Shown here in pieces: positions 35,676 to 45,243 of a stretch of DNA of 64,000 nt. The stretch lies in the NCBI RefSeq assembly GCF_001468465.1, contig NZ_LNSA01000001.1, positions 248,001 to 312,000 on the forward strand, given 5' to 3'. The notes under the pieces are model-generated. The model was not told the DNA's origin and did not search any database. It saw only the letters and a list, made by a program, of their open reading frames with translations. Source of the DNA: Sphingopyxis sp. H115. Its GTDB lineage: Bacteria; Pseudomonadota; Alphaproteobacteria; Sphingomonadales; Sphingomonadaceae. The position numbers and the translations under genes are program-made. Position 1 is the stretch's first letter. Every line of letters starts with the position of its first letter.

Positions 35676-36455
35676 GTGAAAGTTGTGTTGCTCTGCGGCG
35701 GGAAAGGGACCCGCTTGGGAGAATTGACGGGTCGTCGGCTGCCCAAACCGCTAGTCGAAATCGGCGGTCGCCCCATTCTGTGGCATATCATGAAAAGCTA
35801 CGCGCGCCAGGGTCATACCGATTTCGTCCTGTGCGCCGGCCATCTGTCAGAGATGATCAAGCAATATTTCCTCCATTCGCGCCTTTTCGACGGCGATATG
35901 CGCGTGAACACCCGGACGGGGAACGTGGAGTTTCTCGGTCAGTCCGAAGATGACTGGTCGGTCGTGATCGCGGATACCGGCGATGAAACTCAAACCGCGG
36001 GGCGCATCGCTCGCGTCTCACGCTATCTCGATCCCGAAGGTCCCTTCTTCCTGACCTATGGCGATGGCCTTTCCGACATCGATCTTTCGAAACTGCTTGC
36101 CTTCCACAAGGAGCATGGGCGCCTGGCGACGATCACCGGCATCGCGCCTCCGGGACGCTTCGGCGAACTCAACCTCGACGGAACGCGCGTCACCGAGTTG
36201 CGCGAAAAACCCGAAGCGACCGACCGGTTTATCAATGGCGGCTTCATGGTGCTGGATCGCCAGTTTGTGGATCGATACTGCGACGTTCCCGATGCCGACA
36301 ACATCATGCTCGAACGGGCCCCGCTCGAACGCGCGGCCGTTGACGGCGAATTGATGATGTTTCCGCACCATGGATTCTGGCAGTGCATGGACACCGCGCG
36401 CGACTGGGAATTGCTCGAGAAACTGGCTGCCGCGCCGAAGGCCCCCTGGCAGTGA
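35676..36455 (+). CDS. rfbF: glucose-1-phosphate cytidylyltransferase
   Basis: Makes CDP-glucose from CTP and glucose-1-phosphate. The 259-residue nucleotidyltransferase has VVLLCGGKGTRLGELTGRRLPKPLVEIGG, the RfbF signature, and YGDGLSDIDLSKLL and GFWQCMDTARDWELLE. The start is GTG at 35676 with a strong GGAAGGA 7-8 nt upstream; the longer frame from 35622 adds 18 atypical residues. It overlaps rfbG by GTGA. A 166-bp gap separates it from wbuB. Confidence 0.94.
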   Translation: MKVVLLCGGKGTRLGELTGRRLPKPLVEIGGRPILWHIMKSYARQGHTDFVLCAGHLSEMIKQYFLHSRLFDGDMRVNTRTGNVEFLGQSEDDWSVVIADTGDETQTAGRIARVSRYLDPEGPFFLTYGDGLSDIDLSKLLAFHKEHGRLATITGIAPPGRFGELNLDGTRVTELREKPEATDRFINGGFMVLDRQFVDRYCDVPDADNIMLERAPLERAAVDGELMMFPHHGFWQCMDTARDWELLEKLAAAPKAPWQ

Positions 36456-37558
36456 CCCCTGCATTCCTGACAGCGTTTCGCGGCAAGCGCATATTGGTAA
36501 CGGGTCACACGGGTTTCAAGGGAAGCTGGCTCAGCCTCTGGCTCGAAAAGCTTGGCGCGAATGTCGCCGGCTATTCGCTGGCGCCGCCGACCGAGCCCGC
36601 GATGTTCGATCTGTGCAACATCGCCGACGGAATGGACCATCGCATCGGCGATATCCGTGACACGGCGAGCCTCGACAGCTTTGTGGCTCAGGTTCGACCC
36701 GACGTCGTGTTCCACCTCGCCGCCCAGCCGATCGTGCGGCAATCCTACGCCGATCCGATCGAAACCGTCACGACGAACATCGTCGGCACCGCGAACGTCC
36801 TTGAAGCCGTCCGCCGCCTCGACGCGCCTTGCGCCGTCGTCGTCGTCACGTCGGACAAATGCTATGAAAACCGCGAATGGATCTGGGGCTATCGCGAAGA
36901 CGACCCGATGGGCGGGCACGATCCCTACAGCATGAGCAAGGGCGCCACCGAACTGGTTGTCGCATCCTGGCGCAACAGCTTTTTCGGCCCCGACAGCGGA
37001 GTCATGCTCGCGTCGGGACGGGCCGGCAATGTGATCGGCGGCGGCGATTGGGCCAAGGACCGGATCGTTCCCGATTGTATTCGCGCCTTTTCCGAAGGGC
37101 GCCAGGTCGAACTGCGCAATCCGGGGGCTACGCGTCCCTGGCAGCACGTGCTCGAACCGCTCGGCGGCTATTTGCTGCTCGCCGAACGCCTGCTGTCGGA
37201 CGACGCGCGCGATTATTGCTCGGGCTGGAATTTCGGTCCCGGCGCCGACGATATCCAGCCCGTAAGCCAGATCGTCCGCCAAATCGCCGAAAAATGGGGC
37301 GGCGATGCGAGCTGGTCGATGTCGGAGGGCGTCCACCCCAAAGAGGCCGCCCTGCTTTCGCTCAACTGCGACAAGGCGGCCGGCCTTCTGCACTGGAAGC
37401 CTTGTTGGCATCTGGAAGAGCTCGCGGAAAAGACCGTCGATTGGTATCGTCAATGGCTGCGCGACCCTGCGGGCCTTCAGCAGGTGACGCTGGACCAGAT
37501 CGGCGCGTTCGAGAAGAAAATGACCGATCGGCGGATCGGGGATAGCCAGGTCGTCTGA
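36452..37558 (+). CDS. rfbG: CDP-glucose 4,6-dehydratase
   Basis: Converts CDP-glucose to CDP-4-keto-6-deoxyglucose. The 368-residue SDR has ILVTGHTGFKGSWLSLWL, HLAAQPIVRQSYADP, VTSDKCYENREW, YSMSKGATE and RAGNVIGGGDWAKDR, typical of RfbG/DdhB. GTG start at 36452 within the end of rfbF (GTGA). No ddhC/ascC-type 3-dehydratase gene follows, so the sugar is not on the usual 3,6-dideoxyhexose path. Confidence 0.95.
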   Translation: MTPAFLTAFRGKRILVTGHTGFKGSWLSLWLEKLGANVAGYSLAPPTEPAMFDLCNIADGMDHRIGDIRDTASLDSFVAQVRPDVVFHLAAQPIVRQSYADPIETVTTNIVGTANVLEAVRRLDAPCAVVVVTSDKCYENREWIWGYREDDPMGGHDPYSMSKGATELVVASWRNSFFGPDSGVMLASGRAGNVIGGGDWAKDRIVPDCIRAFSEGRQVELRNPGATRPWQHVLEPLGGYLLLAERLLSDDARDYCSGWNFGPGADDIQPVSQIVRQIAEKWGGDASWSMSEGVHPKEAALLSLNCDKAAGLLHWKPCWHLEELAEKTVDWYRQWLRDPAGLQQVTLDQIGAFEKKMTDRRIGDSQVV

Positions 37559-37559
37559 T

Positions 37560-38756
37560 ATGCAGGTTTTGCTGGTCATCGACGGCATGCATCCTCGCGA
37601 CGGCGGGCCGCCCGCCGTCGTGTCGGGGTCGGCGACCGCTTTGCGCGCGCAGGGTATCGACGTTGCGGTGCTGACTTCGCTGCGGCCCGGGGACGAGCGC
37701 GACGTCCGGACGACATGGCAAGGGATGGTCGCGTTGGGTGTCAATCTTCTGTTCTGCGCGCCAGTGGGGCTCGGCCAGTTGATCGGCCTCGCGAAACGCG
37801 ACGCCGTCATGCAGGACGCGATTGAAGGCGCAGACGTCGTCCATATCCACGGCTTCTGGACCCCCGCCCTGATCCAGGCCGCGCGCATGGCGCGCGCGGC
37901 GGGCAAGCCCTATTTCATCTCGACGCACGGACTGCTCGATCACCGGGTGATGAGATCCTCGTGGCGAAAATGGGCCAAGAAGCGGCTGGCCATTAAACTG
38001 TTCGATTTCGCGTCGATCTTCGATGGCGCGAGCGGCATTATTTTCGGAAGCGAAACCGAGGCGAACGAAAGCTGGCAGCCGTCGGCGGCGATGCGAAAGA
38101 TTTTCATCCCCAATGGCGTCGACGCCGCCGTGGGCCTCGATCACGAGATGTCTCCCAAGGCGCGCCAACGCCTCGCCGCGGCGGCGCCGCCGTTCGAACA
38201 ATGGTCCCGCAAGCTGCTGTTTTTTAGCCGCATTCACCCCAAGAAGGGGCTGGATATGCTGGTCCAGGCTTTCAACGCGCTGGTTTCCGACTATCCCGGA
38301 ACGGGGCTTTTGATCGCCGGGCTGCCCGAAGACGAACGATATGAAGCCGAGGTCGCCCGCCTGGTCGCAGCATGCCCCATGCCCGCCAATATCGTTCTGA
38401 CCACGCAGCTGACCGGTCCTGGAAGCCATTTCCTCTATGCGGCGTGCGATATCTTCGTGCTGCCTTCGCACGCCGAGGGTTTTTCGGTCGCCTTGACCGA
38501 AGCCCTTGCCCACGGAAAACCATCGCTCATCACGCGCTATTGCCATATGCCGCAGATCGAAGCCGAAGGCGCCGGGGTGGTCGTCGATCCGAACCCCGAA
38601 AGCATCGAAGCCGGCCTCAGAAGGCTGCTCTCGCTGCCGGCGGAACAGTTGACCGTGATGGGCAGAAACGCGAGAGCATTGTTCGAGCGGCGCTATACCT
38701 GGGATCGCGTTGCGCAGCAGTTGGAGACCAGTTACTCGGCCGCTCTGGGCGAATAG
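37560..38756 (+). CDS. GT4 glycosyltransferase
   Basis: A 398-residue GT-B enzyme. The N-terminus MQVLLVIDGMHPRDGGPPAVV and HIHGFWTPALIQA are followed by a C-terminal domain with FFSRIHPKKGLDMLV and PSHAEGFSVALTEALAHGKPS, which contains the E-x7-E motif. The acceptor and donor sugars are unknown; position next to rfbFG suggests the CDP-derived deoxy sugar or a neighbouring sugar. Starts 1 bp after rfbG. Confidence 0.9.
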   Translation: MQVLLVIDGMHPRDGGPPAVVSGSATALRAQGIDVAVLTSLRPGDERDVRTTWQGMVALGVNLLFCAPVGLGQLIGLAKRDAVMQDAIEGADVVHIHGFWTPALIQAARMARAAGKPYFISTHGLLDHRVMRSSWRKWAKKRLAIKLFDFASIFDGASGIIFGSETEANESWQPSAAMRKIFIPNGVDAAVGLDHEMSPKARQRLAAAAPPFEQWSRKLLFFSRIHPKKGLDMLVQAFNALVSDYPGTGLLIAGLPEDERYEAEVARLVAACPMPANIVLTTQLTGPGSHFLYAACDIFVLPSHAEGFSVALTEALAHGKPSLITRYCHMPQIEAEGAGVVVDPNPESIEAGLRRLLSLPAEQLTVMGRNARALFERRYTWDRVAQQLETSYSAALGE

Positions 38757-38773
38757 CGCATATTTGGAGCATG

Positions 38774-39658
38774 ATGGAAAACGACAGTCCGCGCGTTTTG
38801 GTCACCGGATCGTCCGGCTTCATCGGTCGGCGTATGCTCGAACGAATGCGACGTTCCGGCACCGATGCGACCGGGTGGACACGCGCCGATGGCGATCTGC
38901 GCGATCCCGATGTCGTGCGGACAAGGCTTGCGCGGATCCGCCCCGACCATATTTTCCACCTCGCCTCCGAACCGCCGAAGCCGGTTGCCGAAACCTGGAC
39001 GCGCGTGGCCGACGAGCAGGCGATGCTCGCCAATCTCGCTTATGCGATGCCCAGCCATTGCCGCCTCATATATGCAGGAAGCATGGCGGAATATGGACGG
39101 GCCGGCCTGCTGCGCGAAACCGACCAATGCGTTCCCGACACGGGCTATGGTTGTGCGAAATCCAGCGGGACGAACCTCGCGCTGGCGCTGCGCACCATCC
39201 TGCAGGTCGATATCCGTGTCGGCCGACTCTTTGGCGTATATGGCCCCGGCGAAGGCCCCAGCCGTCTTCTTCCCACGCTGTTTGCCAGATTGCGGAGCGG
39301 TGAGCCCATGCCACTGAGCGACGGCGAGCAAGTGCGCGATTTCATCCATGTCGACGACGTCTGCACCGTCTTGTTCGCGTTGGCCGATGCCCCTGGCCCA
39401 CCCCCCATTGTCAATGTCGGGACGGGTCGGGGCGTCAGCGTCCGCCACGTCTGCGAAACGGTCGCAGACGTCTTGAACGCGGACCCAAGCCTCCTCCGGT
39501 TCGGCGCGCGACCGCGGCGCCATGTCGACCAGGATGCACTCGTTGCCGGGACCAAACTTCTTCAATCGGTGGTCGCGCCGCCACCGCAGCGCTGGCTCGA
39601 TAAAACTCTTGCTGCCGAAGTCATCGACAGCATGTGCGGAAACCTGCCGTCCGTCTAA
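38774..39658 (+). CDS. NAD-dependent epimerase/dehydratase, candidate CDP-4-keto-6-deoxyhexose reductase
   Basis: A 294-residue extended SDR with VLVTGSSGFIGRRML, HLASEPPKP, YAGSMAEYG and GYGCAKSSG (Tyr-x3-Lys), and VRDFIHVDDVC. It lies last in the rfbFG operon, so it probably reduces or epimerises the CDP-4-keto sugar to a CDP-6-deoxyhexose such as 6-deoxygulose or 6-deoxyaltrose; this is inference. The ATG at 38774 has GGAG 4 nt upstream, better than 38771. Its last 4 bp overlap the convergent methyltransferase gene. Confidence 0.8.
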   Translation: MENDSPRVLVTGSSGFIGRRMLERMRRSGTDATGWTRADGDLRDPDVVRTRLARIRPDHIFHLASEPPKPVAETWTRVADEQAMLANLAYAMPSHCRLIYAGSMAEYGRAGLLRETDQCVPDTGYGCAKSSGTNLALALRTILQVDIRVGRLFGVYGPGEGPSRLLPTLFARLRSGEPMPLSDGEQVRDFIHVDDVCTVLFALADAPGPPPIVNVGTGRGVSVRHVCETVADVLNADPSLLRFGARPRRHVDQDALVAGTKLLQSVVAPPPQRWLDKTLAAEVIDSMCGNLPSV

Positions 39659-40269
39659 CGGGCCCGAATCCATATCCGGGTGTCGAAAACGCCGTTGGAG
39701 GTCCGGATTTCGCGCCAGTCGCGCGTCGCTTCGATAAATCTAGTCCAGGTCTCGCTCGTGGCGCCGTCCGCCCAGCGGCGCGAGTTGGGAGCGCGTGTGG
39801 CGTCGTCGGGAAGATAGCTGTTCGCATTATCGATCACGAGCAGGCTGCCCTTCTTCATCTTGGGCAATACCTCGAGCGCGCAGCGATCGCGCCAGACGCC
39901 ATCGACCAGGCAGAAATCGAGGCTTTCGTCGTCGAACCGGGCGATCTGGCCAACATAATCCGCCTCGGTCTCACACAGCTTGTAATCGAGCTTGCCGCTG
40001 TCGATGGCTGCCGTTGATTGGCGTTCGACGATCGCATGCCATTCGGGATTATGTTCGACCGAATAGAGCTTGCCGATCCGCTGGACGAACCATGCGGTGC
40101 TGCGCCCCGATCCGAATTCGGCGCCTACGTCGGTATCGAGAAGCGCGCTTTCGAGGATGCCGATCGCCGCACTCGTCAGCCAGGGATGCTCGGGATGCTC
40201 TTTCTGCTGAAAATAGAGGCGCGTGCGATCCACGACATAGCGCGGCGTCACATGTTTGAATGTCCTCAT
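39655..40269 (-). CDS. class I SAM-dependent methyltransferase-like protein
   Basis: A 204-residue protein with a Rossmann-type methyltransferase layout: GAEFGSGRSTAWF near residue 50 is the SAM motif, LYSVEHNPEW follows, then DFCLVDGVWRDRC and LLVIDNANSY. It probably methylates a sugar of the polysaccharide or a lipid intermediate; no specific substrate motif is visible. The ATG at 40269 is used because the longer frame adds 29 atypical residues. It is the last gene of the wecB-wecC operon and convergent with the epimerase. Confidence 0.78.
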   Translation of the reverse strand: MRTFKHVTPRYVVDRTRLYFQQKEHPEHPWLTSAAIGILESALLDTDVGAEFGSGRSTAWFVQRIGKLYSVEHNPEWHAIVERQSTAAIDSGKLDYKLCETEADYVGQIARFDDESLDFCLVDGVWRDRCALEVLPKMKKGSLLVIDNANSYLPDDATRAPNSRRWADGATSETWTRFIEATRDWREIRTSNGVFDTRIWIRAR

Positions 40270-40297
40270 GCTCGGTCCTTCTCGAATGGGGATATGG

Positions 40298-41560
40298 TCA
40301 GGCGCGCTTGAGCGACGGCAACAGGCCGCAAGTGTCGAAAACGACCTTGCTGCCAATGCGATCGAGGCTCAGCGAACGAAATTGGTCGTGGCTCGTCAGG
40401 AAAAGGAGGATGTCAGCGCGCTCGATCGCGCTGCCCGCATCGGCCAAAATTACACCCCGGTCGCGCAGCGACGCCGGCAGCTCCTCGATGAACGGTTCGC
40501 ACGCGATGACTTCAATGTCATCGTGCACCGCCAATAGCTTCGCGACCTCGACCGACGGGCTTTCGCGCAGGTCGTCGACGTTGGGCTTGTACGCCAGCCC
40601 CATGCAGGCGACCATCGGCCGTTCGAAGGCCTTTGCTGCGGCGATCACTTGGTCGACCACCCAATGCGGTTTGGCATCGTTGACTTCGCGCGCGGTGCGG
40701 ATCAGCCGCGCCTCGTCCGGTGCGCTGTCGACGATAAACCAGGGATCAACGGCGATACAATGGCCGCCAACACCAGGGCCGGGATTCAGAATGTTCACGC
40801 GCGGGTGGCGATTGGCGAGCGCGATCAGTTCGCGCACATCGACCCCAACCTTGTCGGCGACGATCGACAATTCGTTCGCGAACGCGATATTGACGTCGCG
40901 GAACGAATTTTCGGACAGCTTGCAAAGCTCGGCGGTGCGGGCGTTGGTCACATGGCAAGCGCCTTCGACCGCGTGGCGATAAAAACCCACCGCTGCTTCG
41001 CTGCATTGGGGGGTAATGCCCCCGATCACCCGGTCGTTGCGGACCAGCTCCTCGATGACCTTGCCCGGCAGGATGCGTTCGGGGCAGTATGCAAGATGAA
41101 CGTCGCCGGCCCGCCCGTCGGGTTCGGGTATCGCCAAGTCCGGGCGCATCTCTCGCAGCCAGTCGCCGACCTGTTCGGTTGCGCCGACCGGCGACGTCGA
41201 TTCGAGAATCACGACATTGCCCTTCGACAGCACCGGCGCGATCATCCGCGTGGCGGATTCGACAAAGCGCAGGTCGGGACGGTTTCCTTCCTTGAACGGC
41301 GTCGGTACGGCGATGACGAATATGTCGGCGGGCTCGACCGTCGTCGTCGCGCGCAGGGCGCCCTTGCCGACGACGTCGTTCAACAACTCGTCGAGACCCG
41401 GCTCGACGATATGCGCCCGGCCCTCGTTGATGATGCGCACCGCTTCGGCATCGATATCGACGCCAATGACCTTTAGCCCCGATCGCGCGAAGACCGCCGC
41501 GCTTGGCAGTCCCACATAACCCAGCCCCAACACGGCCACACGCTCGATCGGCATAGTCAC
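40298..41560 (-). CDS. wecC: UDP-N-acetyl-D-mannosamine dehydrogenase
   Basis: Oxidises UDP-ManNAc to UDP-ManNAcA. The 420-residue UDP-sugar dehydrogenase has VAVLGLGYVGLPSAAVFA, AVPTPFKEGNRPDL, STSPVGATE, AYCPERILPGK and the catalytic Cys in GVGGHCIAVDPWF. HCIAVDPWF marks the ManNAc dehydrogenase class rather than Ugd. The GTG at 41560 has AGGA 5 nt away; ATG 41554 is an alternative. Directly downstream of wecB, its substrate supplier. Confidence 0.94.
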   Translation of the reverse strand: MTMPIERVAVLGLGYVGLPSAAVFARSGLKVIGVDIDAEAVRIINEGRAHIVEPGLDELLNDVVGKGALRATTTVEPADIFVIAVPTPFKEGNRPDLRFVESATRMIAPVLSKGNVVILESTSPVGATEQVGDWLREMRPDLAIPEPDGRAGDVHLAYCPERILPGKVIEELVRNDRVIGGITPQCSEAAVGFYRHAVEGACHVTNARTAELCKLSENSFRDVNIAFANELSIVADKVGVDVRELIALANRHPRVNILNPGPGVGGHCIAVDPWFIVDSAPDEARLIRTAREVNDAKPHWVVDQVIAAAKAFERPMVACMGLAYKPNVDDLRESPSVEVAKLLAVHDDIEVIACEPFIEELPASLRDRGVILADAGSAIERADILLFLTSHDQFRSLSLDRIGSKVVFDTCGLLPSLKRA

Positions 41561-41574
41561 TAGTTTCCTGTCGT

Positions 41575-42699
41575 TCAGTGCGCCGCGGCGGCGAGCGCGT
41601 CGACGATCCGTCCCGCGGCCTTGCCGTCGCCATAGGGATTGTGGGCCCGTGCCATGGCGGCATAGGCCTGCTGGTCGTCGAGCAGTCGTTCGACCTGTGA
41701 CACCAGCAGGTCCTGGTCGGTCCCGACGAGCTTGACCGTACCCGCTTCGACGGCTTCGGGCCGCTCGGTCGTGTCACGCGTCACCAGGACGGGTTTTCCG
41801 AAACTCGGCGCCTCTTCCTGGATTCCGCCCGAATCGGTCACCACAAGGTGACATTTGTCGAGCAGCCACACAAACGGCAGATAGGATTGCGGTTCGAGGA
41901 GGTGGATATCGGCAACCCCGGTCAAAATCTTTTCAACCGTCGTCTTGACGGCGGGGTTCAAATGAACCGGAAAGACCACCTGCACGTCGCCGCGCCGCGC
42001 AAGCCGGGCAAGCGCCTCGCACGTGCGCGCGATGCCGCCATCATGGCTCTCGCGGCGATGCCCCGTCACGAGCACGGTCCGCTTGGACGGATCGAGAAAA
42101 GCGAAGGAGGACGCAAGGCGATCCGCAATGTCATTGTCCGCGTCGAGCCGCGCCTTGGTGGCTTGCAGGGCATCGATGACGGTGTTGCCCGTCACATGGA
42201 TTCGCTCCGCTGGCACCGCTTCATCGATAAGGTTCTGGCGCGCGAAATCGGTCGGCGCGAAATGCAGGCTGGCGAGCCGCCCAGTGATCTGTCTGTTCGC
42301 CTCTTCGGGCCAGGGTGACAGCAGGTTGCGGGTCCGCAGGCCGGCCTCGACATGGCCCACCGGCATGCCGGCATAAAAGGCCGCGAGCGCCGCCGCCATC
42401 GACGTCGTCGTATCACCGTGGACAAGGACATAGTCGGGCTTGCGGTCGGCAAGAACCTTCTGCATCCCTTCCAGCACTGCGGCGGTGATGTGGGTCAGCC
42501 CCTGCCCCGACTTCATGACCTTCAAGTCCGTGTCGGGGACGATCCCGAACAAGTCGTTGACCTGGTCGAGCATCTCGGCATGCTGCCCGGTAACGCAAAC
42601 CGCGCCGTCGAGGTCGGGATGCGCATCGATTGCACGGATCACCGGCGCCATCTTGATCGCTTCGGGCCGCGTTCCGTAGACAGTCAGGATCGATTTCAC
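41575..42699 (-). CDS. wecB: UDP-N-acetylglucosamine 2-epimerase (non-hydrolysing)
   Basis: Makes UDP-ManNAc. The 374-residue protein has VYGTRPEAIKMAPVI, VTGQHAEMLDQV, HGDTTTSMAAALAAFY, HVEAGLRTRN and PWPEEANRQ, and DSGGIQEEAPSFGKPVLVTRDTTERPE. The start is GTG at 42699. It begins an operon wecB-wecC-methyltransferase; the wecC gene follows after 14 bp. The paralogue fnlC is about a third identical by eye at signature positions. Confidence 0.95.
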   Translation of the reverse strand: MKSILTVYGTRPEAIKMAPVIRAIDAHPDLDGAVCVTGQHAEMLDQVNDLFGIVPDTDLKVMKSGQGLTHITAAVLEGMQKVLADRKPDYVLVHGDTTTSMAAALAAFYAGMPVGHVEAGLRTRNLLSPWPEEANRQITGRLASLHFAPTDFARQNLIDEAVPAERIHVTGNTVIDALQATKARLDADNDIADRLASSFAFLDPSKRTVLVTGHRRESHDGGIARTCEALARLARRGDVQVVFPVHLNPAVKTTVEKILTGVADIHLLEPQSYLPFVWLLDKCHLVVTDSGGIQEEAPSFGKPVLVTRDTTERPEAVEAGTVKLVGTDQDLLVSQVERLLDDQQAYAAMARAHNPYGDGKAAGRIVDALAAAAH

Positions 42700-42797
42700 G
42701 AATTCTAACTCTCTTGGATTTTCAGGGGAAACCGGCGCCTTCGCCGAGCAGGACGGAAAGAAATCTTGTCGGTGTCCTGTGTCATTTCATCCGAATT

Positions 42798-42803
42798 TGT
42801 CAA
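42798..42803 (-). promoter_or_regulatory. candidate -35 box (TTGACA) upstream of wecB
   Basis: A consensus TTGACA on the minus strand lies about 95 bp upstream of the wecB GTG, in the 160-bp gap after the flippase gene. No matching TATAAT follows at 16-18 bp, which is common in alphaproteobacteria. It suggests that wecBC has its own promoter. Confidence 0.3.
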
Positions 42804-42859
42804 GGACGATATCCCCTAATTCCATCAGGCGACGGCATAATGAGGCAGCCGGATTTGGG

Positions 42860-44266
42860 TCAGACGAGGCGGATCATCGCATAGGTGGCGGCGCCCCCGA
42901 TCGCCATCGCCGGCACCCACCAGCGCAAGATCATGCCGAGCGGGAACAGCCGCGCCACCGGCGAGCCGATGACATGGGCATTGCCAACGATGATGATCGC
43001 GCTCGACAGGATCAGCCCCAATGCGAAACCGCCGACGATGGCGCCGGCGCCAAACAGCGGGGTGAAGAAAAAGGCGAAGGCGATCGTCCCGACGGCGACC
43101 GACATATTCCCGATGATGTTCCATTTGAGAAAGCCAAGCCCATGGCCGTAGAGATAGAGGACCATCGAGATCATGTTCGTCGACCAGCCGAAGATCAGCA
43201 GCCCGGTAAAGACGGCAAACAACTCGGTCGGTTTGCCGAGCATGATATAAGCGACGAGCGGCGACGAAAGGCAGATCAGCACGACGCTCGCCGAAATCAG
43301 CTTGATCAGGAAGCCGTTGATCTGCCGGATTTGCCCGATCTGCTTTTCGCGTCCGTCGGACTCGCCGGCGGCGAACATCGGGATCAGCGGGATGGCTCCG
43401 GCCGCGATTACCATCCGGACCTGGACGACGACCTTGCTTGCGATTTCATAGACCGCGGTGGGCGCAAGGCCGCCATAGCGATTGAGCAGCAGCCGCGTGA
43501 GCGGGTCGCCAAGGAACCCTGCCCACCCCGTCATCTGCACCTTGACCCCATAGGACAGGATTTCCTTCAAACGGTGGAGGCGGAAGCGGCGCGGCAGCCA
43601 CCCCAGTTCACGAACTTCGTGCCGCAGCAGCATCCGTGCCATGATCGCCAGTGTGAAATATTGGACGATCTGCGCCCATATGAAGCCGAGCAGCCCAAGG
43701 GGCGGGATCAAGATCGCGGCAAAAACGATGAATATCGCCTGCGAGGCGATCATCACATAACCGCGCAGGTCCGCGCGTTGCAGGCCGTCGATCGCGCCGG
43801 CCAGCGCCAAGCCGATCACGTTGACGAAAAGGGAACCCAGCATCCACGGAAGCAGCGCGCGCGCCTCGGGCAGATTCTCGCTTTCGAAAATCCGCGGCAT
43901 AAAAAATTCGATCGGGAAATAGGCCAGCAGCGGCAACAGGATATAGGCGAACAGCAGGAAGATCGTCAGCGAATCGATATATTCGGTGATCCCCTGCCCA
44001 TCGCCGTCCTTGTGCGATCGCGCGACATTGCGCGACAAGACGTGATTGCCCGACGGGTCGAACAGCCTGACGATATTGATCACGGCGAGCAGGACCGACC
44101 ACAGCCCTATTTTTTCAAGGCCGTGAAAAACGATGACCAGCCGGTAACAGACGAACAGGGCGCCGGCGCCCACAATCGCCTGCGCCGCCGCTAACATCGC
44201 ATTGCGGCGGATTCCCAGCGCGACGAAACGGTCGAACAGCGTTCGGAGGGCGGCGACGGGAGCCAT
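42860..44266 (-). CDS. polysaccharide flippase (Wzx-like, MATE/oligosaccharidyl-lipid flippase superfamily)
   Basis: A 468-residue inner-membrane protein with about 14 hydrophobic helices, evenly spaced, with short charged loops. RLFDPSGNHVLSRNVAR near residue 60 and IIPLIPMFAAG-like segments fit the polysaccharide transport family. It would move the lipid-linked repeat unit to the periplasm. The ATG at 44266 is chosen, 27 codons inside a longer frame overlapping the FkbM gene. Located downstream of the FkbM gene in the same operon. Confidence 0.85.
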   Translation of the reverse strand: MAPVAALRTLFDRFVALGIRRNAMLAAAQAIVGAGALFVCYRLVIVFHGLEKIGLWSVLLAVINIVRLFDPSGNHVLSRNVARSHKDGDGQGITEYIDSLTIFLLFAYILLPLLAYFPIEFFMPRIFESENLPEARALLPWMLGSLFVNVIGLALAGAIDGLQRADLRGYVMIASQAIFIVFAAILIPPLGLLGFIWAQIVQYFTLAIMARMLLRHEVRELGWLPRRFRLHRLKEILSYGVKVQMTGWAGFLGDPLTRLLLNRYGGLAPTAVYEIASKVVVQVRMVIAAGAIPLIPMFAAGESDGREKQIGQIRQINGFLIKLISASVVLICLSSPLVAYIMLGKPTELFAVFTGLLIFGWSTNMISMVLYLYGHGLGFLKWNIIGNMSVAVGTIAFAFFFTPLFGAGAIVGGFALGLILSSAIIIVGNAHVIGSPVARLFPLGMILRWWVPAMAIGGAATYAMIRLV

Positions 44267-44292
44267 GCGGAGCGAGCCCTGCCCCTCCCCAC

Positions 44293-45195
44293 TCAGACTT
44301 GTTGGCCGTATGCGGTGTGGATCGTCCGCCGCGGCGCGGACGCGCACCGTGACGCGACTACGTCTGGATCACGGACATAAAGCGTATTGCCATGCGTGTT
44401 GAAGGTGGGGAGTACGGTCAGCGTGCGATCGCGCGGGTTGTAGGCGACGGGCGTGTAGCCATGCTTCACCAGCTCCGCATGCACCGCCTCGTCCGCGATA
44501 TCATAAGCGCGCCCGTTGCCGTTCAGCTCGATCAGAATCGCCTGGACGTTGCCCGACGACAGAACCGATGCCGCGCCCTGCAGGACATACAGCTCGAAAC
44601 CTTCGACATCGATTTTCAACATCATGCTGCGATCGTTGGAGAGTTCGCTGTCCAGCGTCGTCACCGCGACCTCCTGCCCTTCGGCATCGGCCTCGACCGC
44701 CCCCGCAACGACCTGGTTCATCGCGCCCTTGCCGCCGGTAAAACGGAGCGTGCCCGGCTCGCGGCCGACCCCCTTGTTGTTGGCGATAACCCGATCTTGC
44801 GTGCCGTTCAGCGCGATTTGGGCCTGCAGGCCTTCGAAAGTCGACGGCACGGGTTCGAAACAGACGACGTCAGCGCCGATCACCTTGCTCGCAATGATCG
44901 TGAACACCCCCATATTCGCACCGACATCGACGAATAGGTCTTCGGGGCGCAGCGCGTGCAGCACGAACGCCATATCTTCATATTCCATCAGCCCCGAATA
45001 GAGGTTGCCGGTCAGCGTCGTCTGGCCGTGGCGGACCAGTAGGCTGGACTCGTCGATCCAGGGGATGACCCGCGGGCGGCGATCGACGCGCGCGCCGACC
45101 TGCCAGCGCACGAATTTCGTGATCGCCTGGATGCTGCGCCCCCTGTTCAGAGGCGCTTCCACAATAGACCGGACGATATGAAATGGGTTTGCCAC
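44293..45195 (-). CDS. FkbM-family methyltransferase
   Basis: A 300-residue SAM-dependent methyltransferase. LFVDVGANMGVFTIIASKV is the SAM motif, CFEPVPSTFEGLQAQIALNG follows, and MLKIDVEGFELYVLQGA is the FkbM hallmark. It probably O-methylates a sugar of the repeat unit. The start is GTG at 45195 with AGGAAG a few bases upstream. It lies between the GT4 gene and the flippase gene. Confidence 0.9.
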   Translation of the reverse strand: MANPFHIVRSIVEAPLNRGRSIQAITKFVRWQVGARVDRRPRVIPWIDESSLLVRHGQTTLTGNLYSGLMEYEDMAFVLHALRPEDLFVDVGANMGVFTIIASKVIGADVVCFEPVPSTFEGLQAQIALNGTQDRVIANNKGVGREPGTLRFTGGKGAMNQVVAGAVEADAEGQEVAVTTLDSELSNDRSMMLKIDVEGFELYVLQGAASVLSSGNVQAILIELNGNGRAYDIADEAVHAELVKHGYTPVAYNPRDRTLTVLPTFNTHGNTLYVRDPDVVASRCASAPRRTIHTAYGQQV

Positions 45196-45243
45196 GATGC
45201 TTCCTTCGAAAACGCCCAGTCAGGCGCAAAAACATGAATCTGT

